From: Deinococcus roseus
GTDB taxonomy: Bacteria > Deinococcota > Deinococci > Deinococcales > Deinococcaceae
Assembly (NCBI RefSeq): GCF_014646895.1
Contig: NZ_BMOD01000045.1
Span: 1-19,966 of the forward strand
Length of the DNA stretch: 19,966 bases
Direction: 5' to 3'
Part shown: piece by piece, positions 7,213 to 15,352 of the stretch
How positions within the stretch are numbered: the stretch's first letter is position 1
Layout: each line of letters opens with the position of its first letter
Notes under the pieces: model-generated
Databases searched by the model: none
What the model was told of the DNA's origin: nothing
Seen by the model: the letters and a program-made list of their open reading frames with translations, nothing else
Position numbers and translations under genes: made by a program

Positions 7213-7237
7213 GTTGAATGGGTCTTGACCCATCAAC
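7213..7237. repeat. Bulged inverted repeat between the MFS and hypothetical genes
   Basis: GTTG-A-ATGGGTC (7213-7224) faces GACCCAT-CAAC (7227-7237), separated by only TT. Eleven pairs form with one bulged A. The short centre suggests a protein-binding dyad or cruciform more than an RNA hairpin. It lies 79 bp before the ATG at 7316. Confidence 0.4.
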
Positions 7238-7315
7238 ACCGGTGAAAAAACATAAACTGGAAACCATCTCCTCAGAATGGACATGTGTGGAGCCCCTGAC
7301 CAGAAAGGCCAGCCC

Positions 7316-7723
7316 ATGAATGAGTTGTTTGATCTGACCATGCTGCAACTGGTTGAGTGGGGTTCGTGTTCGGTTGGCTCTTGCAGCGGGCTTCCTGGTG
7401 CGTCTGGTGCAACAGGGTGTGGACTTGCATCCATCCCTTTCCACCTCTCCCCCACCGAACCTACAACAAAAAAAGCACCTCAACAAACTTCGGAAGTCTC
7501 CCCTGTTCACACGCCAAGCGTACACACGGTGCGCTCTCTGCTGGGCGCCCTCGAAAAAGAACTCGGCACCCGGCAACTGCAAACCCTCTACGACCACCTT
7601 GAAAGGGGCACCCTGGACCTCGCAACCATGGAAACCCTCGCCATCCACATACGCCTGCCGGATCAGCGGGAAGAGGCCACGGAGGCACTGAGAAGGCTGC
7701 TCTCCACCCTTCCACCCACCTGA
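7316..7723 (+). CDS. Small hypothetical protein
   Basis: A 135-aa frame from ATG 7316 (AAAGG eight to twelve bases upstream); an alternative ATG at 7277 lacks a ribosome site. The C-terminal ~65 residues look like real protein: a helical, charged segment with RSLLGALEKELGTRQL, LYDHLERGTLDL and EEATEALRRLLSTL. Residues ~15-50 are a Gly/Ser/Cys-rich run of unlikely composition. In another frame the same DNA (from 7357) encodes a plausible membrane-helix-like stretch (GFVFGWLLQRA), so a pair of compensating frameshifts or sequence errors is possible. No family recognised. It ends inside the convergent hairpin at 7719-7749. Confidence 0.45.
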   Translation: MNELFDLTMLQLVEWGSCSVGSCSGLPGASGATGCGLASIPFHLSPTEPTTKKAPQQTSEVSPVHTPSVHTVRSLLGALEKELGTRQLQTLYDHLERGTLDLATMETLAIHIRLPDQREEATEALRRLLSTLPPT

Positions 7724-7749
7724 TCAGGGTGGGGCCACCCAGGATCAGG
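7719..7749. terminator. Bidirectional hairpin between convergent genes
   Basis: CCTGATC (7719-7725) and GATCAGG (7743-7749) enclose GGGTGG (7727-7732) and CCACCC (7735-7740) around a GG centre, giving 13 pairs interrupted by a small asymmetric internal loop. It includes the stop codon of the rightward gene and lies 24 bp beyond the end of the leftward gene (7774). Its position suits shared termination; there is no T-run on either side. Confidence 0.5.
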
Positions 7750-7773
7750 TTGCCCATGGGCCGCCCCACCGAC

Positions 7774-8784
7774 TCATTCAAAAAACTGCACGCACACCTT
7801 GCGGAAGGTCTGATCGGGAACAAACAGGAAAGACCCCGCTTCCAGGGAAACATAACCCAGAGGCACCTGTGGGTTTCGCATGTACAGCAAATCAGACATG
7901 ACCTGCATCACCCTCTCAATGGTGGCATCGTCTCCCCGCACTGAAGGAGAACCCTGGCAGTCAGGGTCCTGTCGCTGAATCACACGATTGCCCATCTGCT
8001 GAAGAAAAACCTCCAGGAAAACTTTCTTGGATTTTGGTTTTGATGCAGAAGTGGCTTTCAGGGGGCCTGAAAAAACCTCCACTTTGTGGCCATAAGGGTT
8101 GTCCGGTGCCTGGGCTCCAGATTTGATCAACGTCAATTTTCCTTCACATTTGCCCCGATACTGATCAAAGCTGAACTTCGGAATCTTGCCGGGCACCACC
8201 TTCAACACGTTGACGTTTTTGCCCTTCTGAAACCCACTGCAGTCGTCCTGGCCAACCTCAAACTCCCACAGCTGGGTGGGGATGTTTTTTCGGTACTCGA
8301 AGATGGTGACCCAGTCTTCAGAAGTGCCCGTACCTGTGAAGCCACCCCACAACAAAAATTCCCTCACCCCATTGCGATTGATGTCCTTGAGGGCCAGCAT
8401 CTTGAAATACAGGGACTTCAGCAGGTGATGTTGCACCACCTTGCCATTTCGCACCAGCACCAGACCCAGCATGTTGTACTGTCGGTTGAAGCAGTAAGTG
8501 TACAGGTAAAGCACTTCCTGGGTGTTCGGTTGCAAAAATGGACCAGGTGCAATCCCCTGGATGGTGAAGTCGTTGCCTGAGCAGTATTCCATTTTGTTCT
8601 CGTCCTGCCACATGTTCTTTCTGGCCGCCGCATCTGCAAGGCCTCGAATCATCTTTTCTTCCTGGGCCGTTGGTTTTGGCTCGGGATCGGATGTTCTCGG
8701 GTCATAGGCCACTTTGCTCTGGGCATGACCCAGCTGGCCCACCTGCCCGAAGATCATCAGAAACACCAAGAGGGCTTTTCGCAT
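7774..8784 (-). CDS. Secreted hypothetical protein with EF-hand-like loop
   Basis: A 336-aa protein with an N-terminal signal peptide (KALLVFLMIFGQVGQL after MR) and a likely signal peptidase I cut after GHA (residue ~21), so probably periplasmic or exported. After a Pro-rich linker it has a globular region. Residues 131-150 (ALKDINRNGVREFLLWGGF) resemble the acidic loop of FG-GAP/VCBS-like repeats, but only one copy is visible. Cysteines at about 68, 98 and further along could form disulfides. The start at 8784 was chosen for the signal peptide and for AAAGGAG eight bases upstream; the frame extends 14 codons further without such a site. It lies 60 bp after the helicase stop on the same strand, so it may be cotranscribed. 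No specific function recognised. Confidence 0.7.
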   Translation of the reverse strand: MRKALLVFLMIFGQVGQLGHAQSKVAYDPRTSDPEPKPTAQEEKMIRGLADAAARKNMWQDENKMEYCSGNDFTIQGIAPGPFLQPNTQEVLYLYTYCFNRQYNMLGLVLVRNGKVVQHHLLKSLYFKMLALKDINRNGVREFLLWGGFTGTGTSEDWVTIFEYRKNIPTQLWEFEVGQDDCSGFQKGKNVNVLKVVPGKIPKFSFDQYRGKCEGKLTLIKSGAQAPDNPYGHKVEVFSGPLKATSASKPKSKKVFLEVFLQQMGNRVIQRQDPDCQGSPSVRGDDATIERVMQVMSDLLYMRNPQVPLGYVSLEAGSFLFVPDQTFRKVCVQFFE

Positions 8785-8844
8785 CTTGAAGACTCCTTTC
8801 ACTGCATCTTGATTCAGGACCTGCACAACAACGGTTGCATTTTC

Positions 8845-11625
8845 TCAACCCTGACCAGCTTGCACAGCAGGTTGCAGCCACGCCACCCCCACCACCCTGG
8901 CGTCCACCGGAATGGTTCGGTTTTTGGCTTTGTGAACGAGCACCTGCTCCAGTGCAGCTGCCAGGGGCTCCCTGGGCAGAGGCACGGTTTTGTCATGACA
9001 GGGTGGTTCAGTCTCGAGGAGGCTTACCAGCACCTCCGGTGGATTGACCTGCCACCTGCTCCCATCAAAGTGCATCAGCACGTACTCTTCCCTGAGGATC
9101 ATGCCCTGATCGTTCTGCCACACCAGAACAGCCCCCACCAACACCCCCTGGCCGTGCAAGGTGGACACGGGCTCGGAAAACTCCACCCCCAGGGCCACCC
9201 CCAGCAGGTACCTGAGCAGGGGGTGACTCATGTCCAGGTGGGTGGTTTCTCTGGAACGCAAAGCAAGGTTGCGGTTGAAGGTGACCTTCAGGTTGTGACG
9301 GATGCCGGTGTCCCTGCGCACCTGCTCAGGAAGTTTGATTTCCCACACTTCACCCTTGTGGAGACGCGCGACCACTTCAATTCCGGTGACTTTGACCATG
9401 CCCTCCAGGAAGTTCTGCAGGTGATCCGGGGTCACCTGCAACTGGTCTTTCATCCACTCCTGGCTGAAACCAGAAGCGTGACTGAGCAGTTCTTGCTGTC
9501 TGGCTGCGGCATCACGGGCAAAAGACAGGGCCTCTTCCAGCTGGCTGCGGGTCTGCTCGCGGGTGGCGTGTGCAGCCTGGGTGAGCAGTTCCTCCACCTG
9601 CAAAGCCGAAGCCAGTTGACCGAGAATTTCATCTTGCAGACCGTCCCCGTAATCCCCACTGACCTTGCAGAGGTCCGCAGTCACCTGACTGAGGCGCTCG
9701 TACATGGTGGAAAGGATCTCGCTGTCCAGGGTGTCTGCAGACTGCAAGTTGAACACCACCACATTCCGGTTCTGCCCGTAGCGGTACAGGCGACCCACCC
9801 GCTGCACCAGCCGCATGGGATTCCACGGCAGATCGTAATTGACCATGATGTGGCAGTTTCTTTGCAGGTTCAGGCCCTCTCCTCCAGCCTCGGTGGAAAT
9901 CAAAAACTGGGCTTCGGAATCGAAACCCTCAATGACCTGCCTGCGCTCCTCAAGGGACATCGAACCGTTCAACAACCGCACCTTGCCCGGGTGCTCTTTT
10001 TCCAGGGCTTTGCGGATGTCTTCCTGGGTGGACCGGTACTCCGTGAAAATCAGCAGCTTCTCGTGAGGGCTTTGTTTCAAAACCTGCGGCAGAACATGCT
10101 CCATCAGGGTCTGTTTTTTGCTGTCGGTCGGGACCAGCCTCCGGCCCAGCTCAATCAGGTCCTTGAGCAAATGTTCCTCTCCCACAAAAAACGGGATGCT
10201 GTCGGTCTGGGAGGCCGCCTGTTCCTCTTGCTCCACATAACGCTCATCTTCAACCAGGGTGGGGTTCCTGGCTTCATCCTCATGGTTCAGTTTCTGCAGT
10301 CGCCTTTCAAGGGCGGAAGTGATCGCTTCAAAGCTGCTGGAGGCCAGCTTGCGGTACACGGTCATCACAAAACCGATGGCCAGACCCTTGTGGCCCAGTT
10401 CACGGCTGCGGGCATAACCGTTTTTCAGGTACAGCCTGAGTTGCCGGTCAAAAACCTTTTCCATTTCAGAGAGGGGCACATCCACCCGGTGGGTGGACTT
10501 GTGTTTGAAGAGCAGCTTGCCGTCCTTGTCGGTGACTTCCGACTTGCGGTTTCGGATGATCACATCCCGGAGCACTTCCGGCTGGATCTGCACCCGGTCC
10601 AGCTGCCTGCGCCAGGCCTCACCGGGCCGCAAGAGCTCGAGCAGGGCACGAAAACGGTCCATCTTGCCCTGGTGGGGGGTCCCGGTGAGGAGGAGCACGT
10701 TGCGGCTGCGGTTGCGGAGGTGCCGGGCCAGCTCGTAGCGTTCGGAGGCCACAAAACTGTTGCCGTACTGGGAGCGGGTCAGACGGTGGGCCTCATCAAA
10801 AATCACGTAATCCCAGTCGTCGGCGGCCAGCAGGGTCTCCAGGTGGTTTTCCTGCTTGGCCCGGTCCAGGGAGACAATCACCTGGTTTTTGCCATGCCAG
10901 TGCCGGGGGTCCTGAATGAAAAAGTCCTGCCCGTAAATCTGGAAGTCCCTGAGATTGAATTTGGAGCTCATTTCCTCCTGCCACTGCCGGGTCAGTCCAG
11001 CGGGCACCACAATCAGAAAGCGCCTGAGGCCCCTCGATTGCAGGGCGGTGATCAGGAGGCCCACCGAGATGGTTTTCCCCAGCCCCACATCGTCGGCAAT
11101 CAGCCAGTTGAGGCTCCCCGAGGTGAGAATGCGGTGAACCAGGGACACCTGGTGGGGCAAGGGGTCGATGTCCAGTTGGCTCAGGGCCCCGGTGTTGTGC
11201 TGCCAGTGCTGGATCAGGTGGGCCAGTTGCTGCAGACGGAAACGCTCCGGGTGATGCCCTCTGGGGAGTCGACCTCTGGCCAGCAGGGTGTAAGGGGAGG
11301 TGTTCACCCGGATGCACTGCCAGGGAAACCAGTGGGTGTCGTTGGTCTGATAAAGGTGGACCAGCACCTGCTCCATTCCTGCGAAGACCCGCTGGGTGAT
11401 GATTTTGCCCTCACCCAGCCGATCTGAGAGGTTCATGCGGTAAACCGTCACCTCCGCTCCCACCATCAGGCCACTGCGAAGTTCCTGCACCGGCAGGTGG
11501 CTCACCATCTGGTCGTCCCACTGCACTTTGGCCCTGGGTGTGGGGTGCTGCACCACTTCGAGCACTTTGGCCCGGCGTTCGGGTCGACTGGGGTGTTTGA
11601 TCAGGGATCCAGGGACGGGAATCAC
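8845..11625 (-). CDS. SNF2-family DEAH-box ATPase/helicase (HepA/RapA or DrmD-like)
   Basis: A 926-aa superfamily 2 motor that would translocate on duplex DNA and remodel bound protein. After a ~155-aa N-terminal region come the helicase core motifs: Q-like PLPHQVSLVHRIL (155-167), Walker A DDVGLGKT (178-185), Ia IVVPAGLTRQW (205-215), Walker B DEAH (277-280), III TGTP (314-317). Lobe 2 follows a charged insert: FTEYRST (527-533), V STEAGGEGLNLQ (577-588), VI QRVGRLYRYGQ (608-618). Residues ~640-926 form a C-terminal domain with coiled-coil character that I do not recognise. It starts at GTG 11625, whose GTGA overlaps the stop of the upstream coiled-coil gene, with GGAGG just before it, so the two are probably translationally coupled. 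DISARM DrmD has similar architecture, but no other DISARM genes are present. Enzyme class firm, role unknown. Confidence 0.88.
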   Translation of the reverse strand: MIPVPGSLIKHPSRPERRAKVLEVVQHPTPRAKVQWDDQMVSHLPVQELRSGLMVGAEVTVYRMNLSDRLGEGKIITQRVFAGMEQVLVHLYQTNDTHWFPWQCIRVNTSPYTLLARGRLPRGHHPERFRLQQLAHLIQHWQHNTGALSQLDIDPLPHQVSLVHRILTSGSLNWLIADDVGLGKTISVGLLITALQSRGLRRFLIVVPAGLTRQWQEEMSSKFNLRDFQIYGQDFFIQDPRHWHGKNQVIVSLDRAKQENHLETLLAADDWDYVIFDEAHRLTRSQYGNSFVASERYELARHLRNRSRNVLLLTGTPHQGKMDRFRALLELLRPGEAWRRQLDRVQIQPEVLRDVIIRNRKSEVTDKDGKLLFKHKSTHRVDVPLSEMEKVFDRQLRLYLKNGYARSRELGHKGLAIGFVMTVYRKLASSSFEAITSALERRLQKLNHEDEARNPTLVEDERYVEQEEQAASQTDSIPFFVGEEHLLKDLIELGRRLVPTDSKKQTLMEHVLPQVLKQSPHEKLLIFTEYRSTQEDIRKALEKEHPGKVRLLNGSMSLEERRQVIEGFDSEAQFLISTEAGGEGLNLQRNCHIMVNYDLPWNPMRLVQRVGRLYRYGQNRNVVVFNLQSADTLDSEILSTMYERLSQVTADLCKVSGDYGDGLQDEILGQLASALQVEELLTQAAHATREQTRSQLEEALSFARDAAARQQELLSHASGFSQEWMKDQLQVTPDHLQNFLEGMVKVTGIEVVARLHKGEVWEIKLPEQVRRDTGIRHNLKVTFNRNLALRSRETTHLDMSHPLLRYLLGVALGVEFSEPVSTLHGQGVLVGAVLVWQNDQGMILREEYVLMHFDGSRWQVNPPEVLVSLLETEPPCHDKTVPLPREPLAAALEQVLVHKAKNRTIPVDARVVGVAWLQPAVQAGQG

Positions 11626-14600
11626 AGGGCCTCCAAAAGACCGGTGACATAAATGTCAATGGCCATTCCATCGGGACAGGTGGTGATCAGGTGCTCCAGC
11701 ACCAGGAGGCCACTGGCTTCATTGCGAAACCAGGGGTGAATTCGGTGAAGCTCCAGCACCTGCGTCAGGGTCAGTTCACAATCCAACACCGAGGGGCACC
11801 CCCAGAACAGTTTGACGAAAGCCAGCGAATGCTCCCATGAAAGCATGCCGGGACGACACACCACTTCTCCCAGGCAGCGGCTGCGAAAACTGAACTCGGG
11901 CATGGTTTGAATCAGCTCCCGCACCCGGTAAGCCCTTTCAATGTCTGCGGGGTCGTGTCCACCTGAGAGCAGCGTTTTGAGGGTCACCAGTCGTTTGCCA
12001 ATGCGCGCCTGGTCCAGGGTCTCCGAAAAGAAATCGAATCCTTGCAAAACGTCATATTGGAAAGCCAACTCTGCTGCACGTTGTTCAGCAATTCGGGTGG
12101 TGGTGAGACGTCCATCATCCACTGCACTTGCAGGCTCTGCCACTGCGGTCTCGTCGTCGAGATCCCAGAGGTCAATGCCATCTTCGTCTCTGACCTCATC
12201 AGGGCCAGAATCCGGGAACATTTCAAAATCCAGATCCTGGAACTCTGGCAGGGGGACCTGCTGCACCACCGGCCCGTCCATGAAATCCCAGGGCTCAAAG
12301 AGCTCCGGGGCAGGGTCCACCTCCAGCCCATCCAGATGTTCTTCGTCCGTCGGTGAAACCTGGACGAGTTGCAGTTCAAAAAGCCCGTCAAAATCTTCAG
12401 CTTTCTCCACCAGCGCCACTCCCTGAGCATTCTGTTCAAAAACGTCTGGCGCCAGAATTTGATCTTGTTGGGTCATTTCATCCAGATCTGAATGGGCCGT
12501 GGAAAATTCCAGGCCAGCCGGCTTCAGTTCTGGAATAAAATCCAGGAGCGGTGACTGCCACTGGGCACGCCTGAGGGGTTCAAAACCCAGGTGGTTTCTG
12601 GGGGTGAGGACCTCCATGCGAAGGGTCAGGCCCTGCACTTCGTCTTGCAGGTGGTGTTGCAGCACCTGCCATCTGTGTGGGCTGGTGCCAGGGAAATGCC
12701 CAGTCAGGGCGTCAAGTGCAGGCTGAACCACCTGGAAGTTCGGGGTTTTTTCGAAAGCCTGCTGGTACTCCTTCAGCTGTGAGAGACTGCATTTCAGCAG
12801 CAGGATGTCCTGTTCACTGGGAGTGCAGCTTTCAAGGGCCACCTGCAGGGTCTTTGCAGATGCCCGCAAATTCTCCAGTTTTTTCTGCTGGTGCAGGCAG
12901 GCTTGCTGGTGGTTTGTGCATCCTGGCTTCCAGTGCATCTGCAACTGATTGTCCAGCCGAGTAAGGGCCTTTTGCTTGCGGGCCAGAACCGTTTTTTGCG
13001 TTGCCGTGAGCGAACCCTTTTTTTCCTGAAGTTCTGCCACCTGCCGCCCCAGCAGGTCCAAGGTGCCAAAATCTGACACCCATGCTTCACATTCCTGAAT
13101 GTCCTGCAAGATGGATTTGCGTTTGTCAAAGAGGGTCTGCCAGAGCTGCTGGCGCTGTGCAGCCTGTTGCCTGAGGTGATGAAGGTCCTCTTTGAGGCTG
13201 TTCCGCAAACCCTTAGGAACATGCACAAGATGCTTGACTGGCACCTCCTGCAGGTGCCGCACGATTTCTTCAAGCACACTGAGCCGTTTGATTGCCTGCT
13301 GCAGGGCTTTTAGGGTGACCTGCTGGGCCTGTTGCAGCTGAAAAAGCCATCCTGCAGTGAGCAACCCGGAGCATTCAAACAGCTGCCTGGTTTGTGGGTC
13401 CAGAGGAAAGGCAGACCCATTGACCTCTGCAGGACGTTCACGGATGGATTCCTTAACCATCGGTACGGGGCTTTCGGTGAAGGAAAGGTCTTCTGAGAAC
13501 AGGGCAGTGTCCTCCACCTCTTCAACTTCAAAAAAGAGGGCCGGGAGGGAAGTGAATGCTTCGCTGTCCCACAGGCCAGGCTGATGAGAGGAGACAGGCG
13601 TTTTTACCTGAGGAGCAGGCTGCACGTGTTCAAAGAGCTGCACAGGCTGAAGAAAAGCCTCGTCCAGCAAATGGTCATCTGATGACTCGACCTGTTCTGT
13701 AAATGTCAGACTCTGTCCTTCTGACGGATCCAGAAACACCGGATCAAGGTCCAGTTGTGCCGAAGGAGCAGCAGACAAAAGTTCATCAGAAGCCAGGCCC
13801 AGTGCCTCGACTTCAAGGGTGCCTGTTTCTGTGTGGACTTCCTCTGATTCGGTGCCCAGCACAGCCAAATCGGTCACAGCTTGCAACTGGACCGTTTCTG
13901 TTTTCTGGTGTTGATCCTGCTGGGTCAGCAAAGTCAGACGCATGACAAGCACCTCCAGCAGCTGTTGCTGCAGGGCCACTGAGTCATTTGTCTCCGTTGT
14001 CAATGCGGGGGTGTCTTCCCGCGCTGACTCCACCTGCAAGAAAACATGCAAACTGTGTTGCGTTTTGGGGAAAACGGGGGCTGCAAACCCTTTTTGTTGG
14101 TTGGGCGGGTCCAGCAACTTCAGGGCCACAGCAAGACCAGCCACCTGATCTCTGGCGGCGCTGAACTCCTGCTGTGCCTGAGTCAGGGAGCTGATGTGTG
14201 GAAATTTCTGCTGAATGTCCCTGAGCAGGGCGTCGTGCCTTTCCAGGGCTTCTCTGGCCTCAAAAGCCACCTGATAAAGTTCACATTGAGACCGGTGAAA
14301 CTTCAGCACCTGTTGCTCCTCAGGGGTGAGGCGCATGGTGAGCCGCTCATGGTGCAGGGTTTCTTTCTCCTGCCGCGTGATTTGCAATCTGGAGTGGCAC
14401 GTCTTCCATCCCTGTTGCACGGTGGTGGCCCCGAGAATTTCCATGACCAGCCTCAGGCCCTGTTCCAGGGTTTTCATTTCTGCCTGTTTGCGCTGGTGCT
14501 CGGCCCTGTACTGGGGCAAGAGCAGCTTCATACGGTGACCGATGCCCTGCTCTTTCAGCTCCTCTTGCAAAACCATCCAGCGGGTCAGCGATTGCAACAC

Positions 14601-14999
14601 CCTCTCGTGTTCCTCAATGATTGCAGTGAGCTGGCTCAAGCGGGATTGCATCTGATCCAGCTCACCCTTGCGCCGGGTGGCCTGCTGGTGAAGGGTTCTC
14701 AGGTCTGCTTTTTGCAAGATGGGCAACAGGGCCTGTGGAACCACCACCAGACGGTGTTCCTCAAGCGCCAGATCCACACCGGACAGTCCTTCCTGATGGG
14801 CCTGCCACAGGTTCAGCAGGCGCTTTGCCTGATCGAACTGGGCTTGAGCCAGCTGATTTGCTTCTCGCAGGTGCCAGTGTCTGGAGACTTCACCCCCGAA
14901 GTCTGTTTTCAGCAGATCTGTGCACCTCGCAAATCCTGAGGTGTTGGCTGTCTGCAAAGAAGTGAGGTGGATGGTGGACGGAACTGCGGACAGGGTCAT
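11622..14999 (-). CDS. Giant coiled-coil protein with two acidic linkers, unknown function
   Basis: A 1125-aa protein without a recognisable catalytic motif; I see no Walker A. The layout repeats: Gln/Leu/Glu-rich coiled-coil region at ~40-300, acidic low-complexity linker at ~325-540, second coiled coil at ~545-800, second acidic linker at ~815-965 (for example PEFQDLDFEMFPDSGPDE), then a globular C-terminal domain at ~966-1125 (SFRSRCLGEVVCRP; WEHSLAFVKLFWGCPS). This suggests a scaffold or clamp, with acidic arms that could bind a basic partner or mimic nucleic acid; that is inference. ATG 14999 was preferred because AAAGGTGA precedes it; an in-frame ATG at 15071 adds 24 residues without a ribosome site. 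It overlaps the SNF2 gene by four bases (GTGA), so the two products probably act together. It is the first gene of the leftward arm, divergent from the M48 gene. Confidence 0.75.
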   Translation of the reverse strand: MTLSAVPSTIHLTSLQTANTSGFARCTDLLKTDFGGEVSRHWHLREANQLAQAQFDQAKRLLNLWQAHQEGLSGVDLALEEHRLVVVPQALLPILQKADLRTLHQQATRRKGELDQMQSRLSQLTAIIEEHERVLQSLTRWMVLQEELKEQGIGHRMKLLLPQYRAEHQRKQAEMKTLEQGLRLVMEILGATTVQQGWKTCHSRLQITRQEKETLHHERLTMRLTPEEQQVLKFHRSQCELYQVAFEAREALERHDALLRDIQQKFPHISSLTQAQQEFSAARDQVAGLAVALKLLDPPNQQKGFAAPVFPKTQHSLHVFLQVESAREDTPALTTETNDSVALQQQLLEVLVMRLTLLTQQDQHQKTETVQLQAVTDLAVLGTESEEVHTETGTLEVEALGLASDELLSAAPSAQLDLDPVFLDPSEGQSLTFTEQVESSDDHLLDEAFLQPVQLFEHVQPAPQVKTPVSSHQPGLWDSEAFTSLPALFFEVEEVEDTALFSEDLSFTESPVPMVKESIRERPAEVNGSAFPLDPQTRQLFECSGLLTAGWLFQLQQAQQVTLKALQQAIKRLSVLEEIVRHLQEVPVKHLVHVPKGLRNSLKEDLHHLRQQAAQRQQLWQTLFDKRKSILQDIQECEAWVSDFGTLDLLGRQVAELQEKKGSLTATQKTVLARKQKALTRLDNQLQMHWKPGCTNHQQACLHQQKKLENLRASAKTLQVALESCTPSEQDILLLKCSLSQLKEYQQAFEKTPNFQVVQPALDALTGHFPGTSPHRWQVLQHHLQDEVQGLTLRMEVLTPRNHLGFEPLRRAQWQSPLLDFIPELKPAGLEFSTAHSDLDEMTQQDQILAPDVFEQNAQGVALVEKAEDFDGLFELQLVQVSPTDEEHLDGLEVDPAPELFEPWDFMDGPVVQQVPLPEFQDLDFEMFPDSGPDEVRDEDGIDLWDLDDETAVAEPASAVDDGRLTTTRIAEQRAAELAFQYDVLQGFDFFSETLDQARIGKRLVTLKTLLSGGHDPADIERAYRVRELIQTMPEFSFRSRCLGEVVCRPGMLSWEHSLAFVKLFWGCPSVLDCELTLTQVLELHRIHPWFRNEASGLLVLEHLITTCPDGMAIDIYVTGLLEAL

Positions 15000-15352
15000 G
15001 GTCACCTTTTCATGGAAAACGGAACAGCTGAACTTGTGGCGGCCTCTTGCTTTTGTGCTTTCAGCATACAACTGTTGAGCGACACATAACGACGCGTGGT
15101 CTTTGAATTGTCAGAGAACCCGTGTATTGTCAAAAATTTGTAACTTTCTGTGGCAATATGCTTTGATTTGCACCCTTTCCTTTTCTCTGTTGATGTTTTG
15201 CTTCGTCAAATTCCCGGTTTCTTCAAAATTCATCACCAGACATACGATATGCATCCAGTAAGCTGGGATCAGCCCACACATCCCTGCGACACTTCCTGAC
15301 GCACGCAGGTGGTTCAATCAAATCAAACTCGCTTCGTGAAAGGTTCCTGCTC
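15000..15352. promoter_or_regulatory. Divergent intergenic region of the four-gene block
   Basis: About 350 bp (280 bp if the longer coiled-coil start is used), locally AT-richer than the genes. A possible rightward promoter is TTGAAT (15103-15108), a 16-bp spacer and TATTGT (15125-15130), giving a long leader before ATG 15353. A consensus -35 TTGACA is present on the minus strand at 15128-15133, but only weak -10 candidates follow (ACAATT, 15106-15111). The two putative promoters overlap, which would allow joint control of both arms. I saw no clear operator dyad, RNA gene or additional ORF here; small frames in it have no support. Confidence 0.35.

Noticed and set aside
5588..7648. A 686-codon minus-strand open frame opposite the MFS gene
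   Set aside because: Gly/His/Gln-rich low-complexity translation with no ribosome site; it spans two other genes and mirrors the codon bias of the transporter.
8725..11427. A 900-codon plus-strand open frame opposite the SNF2 gene
   Set aside because: It is a shadow frame: composition is His/Gln/Val-rich with no motif, while the minus strand carries all SNF2 motifs in order.
8845..11625. DISARM system based on a DrmD-like helicase
   Set aside because: None of DrmA, DrmB, DrmC or a DNA methyltransferase is present; the neighbours are different.
14046..14939. A 297-codon plus-strand frame inside the coiled-coil gene
   Set aside because: Antisense shadow without a start signal; the opposite strand is one 1125-codon gene with a plausible layout.
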